Below, in pieces: positions 1-4,960 of a stretch of DNA of 6,198 nt. The stretch spans positions 1 to 6,198 of the forward strand of contig DRQB01000188.1 of NCBI GenBank assembly GCA_011330645.1, given 5' to 3'. Every line of letters begins with the position of its first letter. Within the stretch, counting starts at the first letter, position 1. The notes under the pieces were generated by a model. It did not search any database. It saw only the letters and a program-made list of their open reading frames with translations, and was not told the origin of the DNA. Both the position numbers and the translations under genes were made by a program. This DNA is from Campylobacterota bacterium (lineage in GTDB: Bacteria > Campylobacterota > Campylobacteria > Campylobacterales > Sulfurovaceae).

Positions 1-453
1 GAAGCACCTATGCTTTCACGTGTGATTGGTGGTGAGTTTAAAGAGATAGGTTCTGTTACTATGGGCGAAAAAGGGAAACTCAACGCACCAGGCGGTACAC
101 AGCAAAACTGGTGTGACTACCATAAAACATTTATAGATGACCTCTTTGCAGAGGGATACCGTCTACGTTACTCTGGTGGTATGGTGCCAGACTTACATCA
201 AATCATGCTCAAAGGTGGAGGACTTTTCTCTTACCCTGGAACTTCAGACAAACCACATGGAAAACTGAGACAACTTTTTGAAGTCATCCCTTTTGCCTTT
301 ATGTATGAGCAGGCAGGCGGACAAGCCATCAACAACAAAGGCATGAGACTTATGGAACTTGTTCCTTCTCATCCTCACGATACAAGTCCATGTTTCTTTG
401 GCTCTAACTATGAGGTAGAAGCCCTTAAAAAAGCGTATGGTATCAAAAACTAA
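1..453 (+). CDS. fbp: Fructose-1,6-bisphosphatase class I, C-terminal part (5' end outside window)
   Basis: Hydrolyses fructose-1,6-bisphosphate to fructose-6-phosphate and phosphate in the cytosol, the committed step of gluconeogenesis and of hexose supply in autotrophs. The frame is open from base 1, so the 150 visible residues are roughly the C-terminal half of a protein that is normally about 280-340 aa. Two family signatures are visible: RYSGGMVPD followed by a glycine-rich KGGG stretch, and the active-site motif KLRQLFEVIP (from nt 262). In that motif the Lys contacts the sugar phosphate and the Glu is a metal ligand in characterised class I enzymes. EQAGGQA follows, as usual. The stop overlaps the start of the next gene (TAATG), so the two are probably translationally coupled. 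The metal-binding residues of the N-terminal half cannot be checked here. Identification is secure from the motifs. Confidence 0.95.
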   Translation, partial: EAPMLSRVIGGEFKEIGSVTMGEKGKLNAPGGTQQNWCDYHKTFIDDLFAEGYRLRYSGGMVPDLHQIMLKGGGLFSYPGTSDKPHGKLRQLFEVIPFAFMYEQAGGQAINNKGMRLMELVPSHPHDTSPCFFGSNYEVEALKKAYGIKN

Positions 454-650
454 TGTCTGAACAAGTCCTAGATGAATGGCAAATCGCCCTCACCCACAAA
501 AAAGCAGAACTTGAAGCCTGTCAAGCAGAGCAACAAGTAAGCAGCTGTCTAAAGTGTGAGAAGCTTTTAGAGTGTGAGATGAGAGATGCCTACATCAAAG
601 CTGTATATGACTCGATGAGCAAGGGTAAAGGCGGAGGGTTTGAGTTTTAA
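453..650 (+). CDS. Small four-cysteine protein translationally coupled to fbp, function unknown
   Basis: A 65-residue cytosolic protein with no signal peptide or membrane segment. The N-terminal third is acidic and helical. It is followed by cysteines at 23, 32, 35 and 41 (C-x8-C-x2-C-x5-C), then a helix with RDAYIKAVYDSM and a glycine-rich end, KGKGGGFEF. The ATG uses the last base of the fbp stop codon (TAATG) and no Shine-Dalgarno is seen, so expression probably depends on ribosomes finishing fbp. The cysteine spacing could hold a zinc ion or another metal centre, but this is inference. From memory, a comparable small ORF lies next to fbp in Campylobacter jejuni, which would make this a lineage-conserved partner of that locus. 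It ends tail-to-tail with the GIY-YIG gene, the two stop codons sharing TTAA. No enzymatic function is recognised. Confidence 0.85.
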   Translation: MSEQVLDEWQIALTHKKAELEACQAEQQVSSCLKCEKLLECEMRDAYIKAVYDSMSKGKGGGFEF

Positions 651-889
651 CCAATTAACGCTAACTTCTCTACCCTGTTCATCTTCTTTTTTATCTCATA
701 TTCACGTTTAGAAGCTGTACTTCTATCGGGGTATTCTTCAGTGTAGACAAGTGTTACAGGGCGTCTTACACGGGTATATTTGGCACCTTTTTCTGAGCTA
801 TTGTGCTCTTCTACACGTCTTTCTAACTCTGTGGTGATACCAGTATACAATGTGTCATCTGCACATTTTAAAATATAGACATAATACAT
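647..889 (-). CDS. GIY-YIG domain protein, UPF0213/YhbQ-like single-domain endonuclease family
   Basis: An 80-residue protein consisting of one GIY-YIG nuclease domain. Visible elements are YVY at 3-5 and YTG at 15-17 (the GIY-YIG pair), an Arg pair at 24-25 followed by EHN (position of the catalytic Arg), and ASKREYEIKK at 59-68, whose Glu63 matches the metal-binding Glu of the family. It ends KLALIG, a typical UPF0213 ending. All expected catalytic residues are present, so it may be active on DNA, although the role of these stand-alone proteins is poorly defined. They are common in bacterial chromosomes and do not by themselves indicate a mobile element. No Shine-Dalgarno precedes the ATG, but a TAAAAT box lies 6 bp upstream, suggesting a leaderless message. 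Its stop overlaps the stop of the convergent gene. GC content (about 39% in a hand count of 120 bp) is close to the housekeeping genes, unlike the two genes upstream of it. Confidence 0.9.
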   Translation of the reverse strand: MYYVYILKCADDTLYTGITTELERRVEEHNSSEKGAKYTRVRRPVTLVYTEEYPDRSTASKREYEIKKKMNRVEKLALIG

Positions 890-895
890 AGAGGT

Positions 896-905
896 ATTTT
901 AACCA
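896..905 (-). promoter_or_regulatory. Putative -10 promoter element of the GIY-YIG gene, placed for a leaderless transcript
   Basis: Reading the minus strand, GGTTAAAAT is followed by only six bases (ACCTCT) before the ATG at 889. The same GTTAAAAT core occurs upstream of metG. T-rich sequence precedes it, as in epsilonproteobacterial sigma-70 promoters that lack a defined -35. Transcription would start at or within a base or two of the A of the ATG. Confidence 0.45.
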
Positions 906-965
906 AAACAAATATCAAACGCATTGGGGAAATAAAAATAATACGTCTAGCTATAAAGATTTTAA

Positions 966-1268
966 CTATACGTTAGATTTTTCCAAATCAAACATATTGA
1001 AATTGCTTGTAATGCTGGGGGCTGCAATAAATAATATGTCTGAGAACTCTATGGATTTAATATAACTTTTGATTTGGATAAGTTCATGAAGTGTTTTTTT
1101 ATATAATGTAATAGCCGTTTGTTTAAGTGTAATATTGTGATAGTCACTGACTTTAATATAATATGTAGATTTTCTACTTATTACTTTATAGTAGCAGACA
1201 TCATCAAAAACGTAACATTTTTTATTGTCAAACGATGTATTGGGTCTATTTAAATCAACATTACACAT
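966..1268 (-). CDS. Hypothetical 100-aa low-GC protein, possible diverged paralogue of the next gene
   Basis: Not recognised. It is a soluble protein rich in Tyr, Lys, Ile, Asn and Ser with no signal peptide or clear membrane span. The start is well supported by AGGAGA (minus strand, 1280-1275) six bases before the ATG. Residues 17-38 align without gaps to residues 59-80 of the 147-aa gene upstream, sharing K-x-Y, YYK and YY at matching places. The two proteins also end similarly (LEKSNV versus LKTSNT). Residues 63-70 (LIQIKSYI) faintly recall the F-x-x-[IV]-H-[RK]-S-Y-I strand of LytTR DNA-binding domains, but the match is weak and one residue short. Hand-counted GC is about 27%, far below fbp and metG, which suggests relaxed constraint or foreign origin. 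It probably has its own promoter. It could also be a fast-evolving orphan of no regulatory role. Confidence 0.65.
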   Translation of the reverse strand: MCNVDLNRPNTSFDNKKCYVFDDVCYYKVISRKSTYYIKVSDYHNITLKQTAITLYKKTLHELIQIKSYIKSIEFSDILFIAAPSITSNFNMFDLEKSNV

Positions 1269-1274
1269 ATTATA

Positions 1275-1305
1275 TCTCCTATTAACTATTTAATATTAAA
1301 GTATA
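1275..1305 (-). promoter_or_regulatory. Putative promoter and ribosome binding site of the 100-aa gene, with AT palindrome
   Basis: On the minus strand TATACT (1305-1300) is a good -10 box, placing the transcript start near 1293 and giving a leader of about 25 nt. AGGAGA at 1280-1275 is the ribosome binding site. A perfect 12-bp palindrome, TTTAATATTAAA (1289-1300), sits across the predicted start of transcription. It may be an operator, or simply a consequence of AT-rich DNA. Confidence 0.4.
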
Positions 1306-1314
1306 TTAAACATA

Positions 1315-1339
1315 TATTACCTAAGTGTTACTCGTCTTT
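1315..1339. repeat. Imperfect direct repeat, copy 1 (3' end of the 147-aa gene)
   Basis: The first 17 bases match 1818-1834 at 15 positions. After a one-base gap the similarity continues, giving 22 matches over 25-26 bases. This copy covers the last codons and stop of the 147-aa gene on the minus strand. The second copy lies about 50 bp upstream of that gene's start, so the pair brackets the gene 503 bp apart. Confidence 0.5.
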
Positions 1340-1764
1340 AACTTAATAGATTCTATTTGGTAAGGTTTGAAGTAAACACGTAAAGTATCTTCAGAAAGAA
1401 AAATTTTATTTGTGGACTTATCTATTTTCAAAATAGCTCTACTTTTGCGCATACCACTAAAAGAGTAACGATTCACTTGTATAACAAACTGTGCAGAAGG
1501 AATATTTTTCAATGCATCTTCTAATACATAGTAGTCACCATAATCCCCAACAAGTTTATAATACTTTTTACCATAAATCGCATATATTTTCTTATGACGT
1601 AAGCGTTCTTTCTCTAACTCTTTTTCTCTCTGACGTAGAAGTCTCTCTTCGTTGAGTGCATTCCATATTTTCTTTTTTTCATAAAGCGATGCCAATGCAG
1701 ATTTATAAATATTCTTGCGTACTTTGTTTTGTAATGAAGGGTTAATATTGAGTGCTGCTGTCAT
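1321..1764 (-). CDS. Hypothetical 147-aa protein: charged helical N-terminus plus possible LytTR-like domain
   Basis: Not recognised by overall similarity. Residues 1-25 are uncharacterised, 28-58 form a strongly charged Glu/Arg/Lys helix likely to be a coiled coil, and 59-141 look like a compact beta-rich domain. That last part follows the order of a LytTR DNA-binding domain: an IYAIYGKKYYKLV strand, a turn, YYVLEDALKNI helix, FVIQVNRYSF where LytTR has F-x-x-x-H-R-S-Y, then further strands. The key His is replaced by Asn, so the assignment is tentative. Start: ATG with AAAGGA six bases upstream (1776-1771). GC is about 31% by hand count. It is divergent from metG and oriented with the 100-aa gene, to which residues 59-80 align. 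There is no receiver or membrane domain, so if regulatory it would be a stand-alone DNA binder. A purely structural role is also possible. Confidence 0.7.
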   Translation of the reverse strand: MTAALNINPSLQNKVRKNIYKSALASLYEKKKIWNALNEERLLRQREKELEKERLRHKKIYAIYGKKYYKLVGDYGDYYVLEDALKNIPSAQFVIQVNRYSFSGMRKSRAILKIDKSTNKIFLSEDTLRVYFKPYQIESIKLKTSNT

Positions 1765-1770
1765 TGTGCA

Positions 1771-1804
1771 TCCTTTACTAAATTTTTATCTATGCTAACT
1801 ATAG
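1771..1804 (-). promoter_or_regulatory. Putative promoter and ribosome binding site of the 147-aa gene
   Basis: Minus strand TATAGT (1803-1798) is a five-of-six match to the -10 consensus and would start transcription near 1791, leaving a leader of about 26 nt. AAAGGA (1776-1771) is the ribosome binding site. The -10 lies inside the palindrome AACTATAGTT (1797-1806), so a protein bound there would block this promoter. No convincing -35 is visible. Confidence 0.4.
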
Positions 1805-1853
1805 TTTACCTATAGACTATTACTTGAGTGTTACCTCCTCTTTTCTATAGAAA
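1797..1853. repeat. Cluster of three CTATAG palindromes in the divergent intergenic region
   Basis: CTATAG occurs at 1799-1804, 1810-1815 and 1845-1850. The first lies in a 10-bp perfect palindrome (AACTATAGTT, 1797-1806). The last lies in a 12-bp perfect palindrome (TTTCTATAGAAA, 1842-1853). A separate hairpin-like dyad runs 1801-1820 (ATAGTTTA / TAGACTAT, one G-T wobble, 4-base loop). The first two copies are 11 bp apart, about one helical turn. This layout would suit an operator controlling the minus-strand gene and possibly metG. Confidence 0.4.
1818..1843. repeat. Imperfect direct repeat, copy 2 (upstream of the 147-aa gene)
   Basis: Partner of 1315-1339 with 22 matching bases, three mismatches and one gap. 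On the minus strand it reads GAGGAGGTAACACT, resembling the other copy's GACGAGTAACACT, which encodes the end of the 147-aa protein. It could be a leftover 3' end of a lost tandem copy, a recombination footprint, or chance. Confidence 0.5.
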
Positions 1854-1880
1854 GTAACCCTCCTTACAGCACTTTTTAGT

Positions 1881-1938
1881 TAAAATGCTTTTTATAAATT
1901 TACTCTACAAGTAAACCCCAAACTCATTTGTTTAAGGA
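1881..1938 (+). promoter_or_regulatory. Putative metG promoter and ribosome binding site
   Basis: TAAAAT at 1881-1886 follows a T-rich ACTTTTTAGT stretch and shares the GTTAAAAT core seen upstream of the GIY-YIG gene. Transcription would begin near 1893 with a leader of about 55 nt. AAGGA at 1934-1938, nine bases before the ATG, is the ribosome binding site and fixes the metG start. The leader shows no T-box or S-box structure that I can recognise. Confidence 0.5.
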
Positions 1939-1947
1939 ACTACAAAC

Positions 1948-3906
1948 ATGTCAAACTCTTGCGAAAAAGCCTATATCACTACCCCTATTTATTATGTCAA
2001 TGACATTGCACACATTGGTCATGCTTATACCACTATCATTGCAGATACACTTGCTCGTTACTCCCGTCTTTCTGGTCTTGAAACATTCTTTCTTACAGGA
2101 ACAGACGAACATGGACAGAAGATAGAAGAAGCCGCCAAAAAAAGAGGTGAAAGCACCCAAGCCTACGCAGACAAAATCTCTGCAACATTTAAAGACCTCT
2201 GGGATGACTTTGACATCTCTTATGACAAGTTCATACGTACGACTGATGAAGACCACATGAAAGGGGTTCAAAAAGCTTTTTCAACGATGCATAAGAATGG
2301 TGATATTTATAAAGACACCTATAAGGGTCACTACTGTATCTCTTGTGAGACCTTTTTCCCTAGTATTCAATTGGTAGATGATGAGTTTTGTCCTGAATGT
2401 GGGAAAAGTACAACGATTGTTGAAGAAGAGTCTTACTTCTTTAAACTCTCCGCCTATGAAGACAAACTTCTTAAGTGGTATGATGAAAACCCTGATTGTA
2501 TCTTACCAAGAAGTAAAAGAAATGAAGTTATTCGTTTTGTTGAAGGTGGGCTACAAGACCTTTCCATCACAAGAACATCTTTTGACTGGGGTGTAAAACT
2601 TCCTGCAGATATGAATGATCCTAAACACGTAATGTATGTATGGCTTGATGCTCTCATGAACTATGTGACTGCACTTGGATACGGTACAGATGATGCCAAC
2701 ATGGACTTCTGGCCTGCACGTGTACAGCTTATAGGTAAAGATATCTTACGTTTCCATGCTATCTACTGGCCAGCCTTTCTTATGAGTCTTGGACTTCCAT
2801 TGCCTAAGCATATTGCAGCACATGGTTGGTGGACACGTGATGGTGAAAAAATGTCAAAATCTAAAGGAAATGTGGTTAACCCTAAAGAGGTAGCTGACGC
2901 ATATGGGCTAGATAATTTCCGTTACTTTATGCTTCGTGAAGTACCTTTTGGAGGAGACGGTGACTTTTCGCAAAAAGCACTCATAGACCGTATTAACTCT
3001 GACCTTGGAAATGACCTTGGGAACCTACTCAACCGTGTGATTGGGATGAGTGGAAAGTATTTTGATGGTAAAGTGGACTCTTCTCAGGTGGCTAAATACT
3101 ACCAAGCAGAGCTTGATGAAGTACACGCTTCACTGAACAAACTTGAACCACTTCTTTTTGAGATGCAGATTCACCGTTACTTAGAAGAGCTTTGGAGACC
3201 ACTTACTGTAGCCAACAAAGCCATAGATATGTACCAACCCTGGACACTTATGAAAGAAGGCAAAGAGGAAGAAGCGATGGCACTTAACGGTCTCATCGCA
3301 GCCATACTAGCTAAAGTATCAGTGATGCTCTACCCTGTCATGCCTGAAGTATGTACAAAAATCTCCAATGCATTGCACTTTAGTATCGACAATGAAAACT
3401 GGACGAAACTTGCCAAAGGTACAGAACTTTTAGCACCATTTACGCTTGAAAAGATTGACCCACTTTTTCCTCGTATAGAAGAGCCTCTACTTACGCAGAT
3501 AGAGCCTGAGGACAAAGTATCTAAAGAGGATGAGCCAAAGATTGAAAAGAAAAAGGATCTTAAAGAGATAGAAGGTATTGCATATATAGGCATAGACCAA
3601 TTCTTCCAAACTTCTCTTAAAGTAGGAACCGTGGTACAGGCAGAAGAAGTACCAAAAAGTAAAAAACTTCTTTTACTCCAAGTAGATGTAGGTGAAGATG
3701 AACCAAGACAAGTTGTAGCTGGTATTAAAGAGTGGTACTCTGCTGATGATATGTTAAATACACAAGTGTGTGTTGTAGCAAACCTTAAGCCCGCAAAACT
3801 TATGGGACTAGTGAGTCAAGGTATGCTTCTTGCTGCTAAAGATGAAAATGGACTGTGTATGATACGTCCAGAAAAGCCAAAAACGGCTGGAACCCCTATT
3901 GGGTAA
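1948..3906 (+). CDS. metG: Methionyl-tRNA synthetase with C-terminal tRNA-binding domain
   Basis: Charges tRNA-Met and initiator tRNA with methionine in the cytosol; class I synthetase of 652 residues, normal length. Order of elements: Rossmann start with PIYYVND and HIGH at 22-25; GTDEHGQKI at 51-59; a single zinc knuckle with C130-x2-C133 and C148-x2-C151; YVWLDALMNY at 230-239; GKDILRFH at 263-270; KMSKS at 301-305; helical anticodon domain to about 510, including W432. A Lys/Glu-rich linker follows at about 512-545, then an EMAPII/Arc1p-type OB-fold from about 547, with KVGTV, ANLKPAKLMG and the GMLLAA signature, used for dimerisation and tRNA binding. The ATG is preceded by AAGGA. All catalytic signatures are intact. 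The gene probably heads a transcript that includes the following gene 11 bp downstream. GC is about 43% in a hand count of one line, similar to fbp and unlike the two orphan genes upstream. Confidence 0.98.
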   Translation: MSNSCEKAYITTPIYYVNDIAHIGHAYTTIIADTLARYSRLSGLETFFLTGTDEHGQKIEEAAKKRGESTQAYADKISATFKDLWDDFDISYDKFIRTTDEDHMKGVQKAFSTMHKNGDIYKDTYKGHYCISCETFFPSIQLVDDEFCPECGKSTTIVEEESYFFKLSAYEDKLLKWYDENPDCILPRSKRNEVIRFVEGGLQDLSITRTSFDWGVKLPADMNDPKHVMYVWLDALMNYVTALGYGTDDANMDFWPARVQLIGKDILRFHAIYWPAFLMSLGLPLPKHIAAHGWWTRDGEKMSKSKGNVVNPKEVADAYGLDNFRYFMLREVPFGGDGDFSQKALIDRINSDLGNDLGNLLNRVIGMSGKYFDGKVDSSQVAKYYQAELDEVHASLNKLEPLLFEMQIHRYLEELWRPLTVANKAIDMYQPWTLMKEGKEEEAMALNGLIAAILAKVSVMLYPVMPEVCTKISNALHFSIDNENWTKLAKGTELLAPFTLEKIDPLFPRIEEPLLTQIEPEDKVSKEDEPKIEKKKDLKEIEGIAYIGIDQFFQTSLKVGTVVQAEEVPKSKKLLLLQVDVGEDEPRQVVAGIKEWYSADDMLNTQVCVVANLKPAKLMGLVSQGMLLAAKDENGLCMIRPEKPKTAGTPIG

Positions 3907-3917
3907 TTTGGACTAAT

Positions 3918-4898
3918 ATGAAAATAGAAGATATTTTAAACCTCACAGAGGGAACACTGAGTAATACACCCAAAGTAAATGCTATAGAATCAGCTACAGT
4001 TTACCAATCAAAAGTAGAACATGGTGATCTCTTTTTCTCTTCCAACCAAGAAGAGATAGAACAAGCCATTGAAAATGGTGCGTATGCCATTGTCTATGAT
4101 AATGACAATATTCAAAAAACAGATGATGAGATTGCATGGATTAAAGTCTCCGATATCCAACTGGCAGCCTTTAAACTTATACGTTATGTCATACTCAAAA
4201 AAGAGGCGCAATTCTTTTTAGTCTCTCCACATGAAATGACTTTTTTAAAAATGATACTTACACACAAAACCAACATTGATTTCATCCCCAATGATTGGCG
4301 AAAGGCATTTGAGCAAATACTTAACACGGATGGAACACTCTATGTAGGGACAGATAAAGAGCTTATGAAGCTCATCAAGCCTGACATACAAAAACTAGAA
4401 CGCGATGTCGATGGCTACCCTGTATTTGACACGCTTTTTAAAACCACTTTTAAAGTAGATGGTTTTGTCTATCAGGAAAAAGATCTGATTCCATTTCATT
4501 TAGAATACCTCTTCCGTGTGATTCACTTTTGTAACCAAAATAGTTTGCCTTATGACTTGGAGCGCTTACGCTATACCAAACATTTTACTCCTGTATTTAT
4601 TGATGGGGAACTCAATACTGCACGTTCAAACCAAAGTGATAAAGTTGCTATTTTTACGGATAATATTCCAGATATTGTTGAAGCACGTGAATATATCAAA
4701 CGTTCCAACAACTGGGTAAAAGGTATCGTCCTTACACCACCAAAAACCAAAGTACCTGGTATCGACCGCCCACATTGGTTTGAAAGTGAAGAAGAAGTAA
4801 GAGAAATCCTCAAGAACACCCTCTTTAACTATGCTTTTATTCTCAATGCTGATAAAAGTATTCTCAATACAATTAAAGAAGATTATCGTTTATTTTAA
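3918..4898 (+). CDS. MurF-like protein lacking the ATP-binding P-loop (possible pseudo-Mur ligase)
   Basis: A 326-residue cytosolic protein that I do not recognise as a named gene, but it follows the order of MurF (UDP-MurNAc-tripeptide:D-Ala-D-Ala ligase). Residues 28-95 match the Mur ligase N-terminal domain: a VYQSKVEHGDLFFS strand-turn, a helix ending ENGAYAIVYD, then AWIKVSD followed by the helix QLAAFKLIRYVI. Where MurF has the GxxGKT/S ATP loop, this protein has LVSPHEMTFLKMIL (101-114): the T and following helix remain, while both Gly and the catalytic Lys are missing. Residues 192-217 (PFHLEYLFRVIHF to LERLR) resemble the HLENLLAAxA helix region, and 225-264 the start of the C-terminal domain. 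MurF is usually about 450-480 aa, so this is much reduced. The ATG at 3918 is preferred over an upstream in-frame ATG inside metG; the ribosome site (TTGGA) is weak, consistent with coupling to metG. Catalysis by the Mur mechanism seems unlikely. Confidence 0.8.
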   Translation: MKIEDILNLTEGTLSNTPKVNAIESATVYQSKVEHGDLFFSSNQEEIEQAIENGAYAIVYDNDNIQKTDDEIAWIKVSDIQLAAFKLIRYVILKKEAQFFLVSPHEMTFLKMILTHKTNIDFIPNDWRKAFEQILNTDGTLYVGTDKELMKLIKPDIQKLERDVDGYPVFDTLFKTTFKVDGFVYQEKDLIPFHLEYLFRVIHFCNQNSLPYDLERLRYTKHFTPVFIDGELNTARSNQSDKVAIFTDNIPDIVEAREYIKRSNNWVKGIVLTPPKTKVPGIDRPHWFESEEEVREILKNTLFNYAFILNADKSILNTIKEDYRLF

Positions 4899-4960
4899 CT
4901 TTTCTTTCTTTCTCTATTTAGATATGATACACTCATTAAATCTAAAACATTAGGGAAAGT
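4897..4960 (+). promoter_or_regulatory. Putative mltG promoter and ribosome binding site
   Basis: A pyrimidine-rich tract after the preceding stop (CTTTTCTTTCTTTCTC) leads to TATGAT at 4923-4928, a five-of-six -10 box without a -35, a typical epsilonproteobacterial layout. Transcription would start near 4935 with a 26-nt leader. AGGGA at 4952-4956, four bases before the ATG, is the ribosome binding site. mltG may therefore be expressed separately from metG. Confidence 0.55.

Noticed and set aside
637..654. Possible terminator hairpin GGTT...AACC at the convergent stops
   Set aside because: Only a 4-bp stem with an 8-base loop and no U-run; too weak to call.
890..965. Short repeated TACGTCTAG / TACGTTAG between the GIY-YIG and 100-aa genes
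   Set aside because: Too short and imperfect in AT-rich DNA to be called a repeat or attachment site.
1887..1947. Riboswitch or T-box leader before metG
   Set aside because: The predicted leader is only about 55 nt with no stable stem or conserved T-box/S-box sequence visible.
1951..2271. 106-codon open frame antisense to metG
   Set aside because: It lies entirely within strongly conserved metG sequence; the encoded protein is Cys/Phe-rich with no recognisable domain.
3330..3593. 87-codon open frame antisense to the metG 3' region
   Set aside because: Ser-rich translation is the expected mirror of the Glu/Lys linker of metG; no ribosome site or domain.
3855..3917. Upstream in-frame ATG that would add 21 residues to the MurF-like protein
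   Set aside because: It lies inside the metG tRNA-binding domain, the added residues look like out-of-frame metG sequence, and the Mur-like similarity begins after the ATG at 3918.
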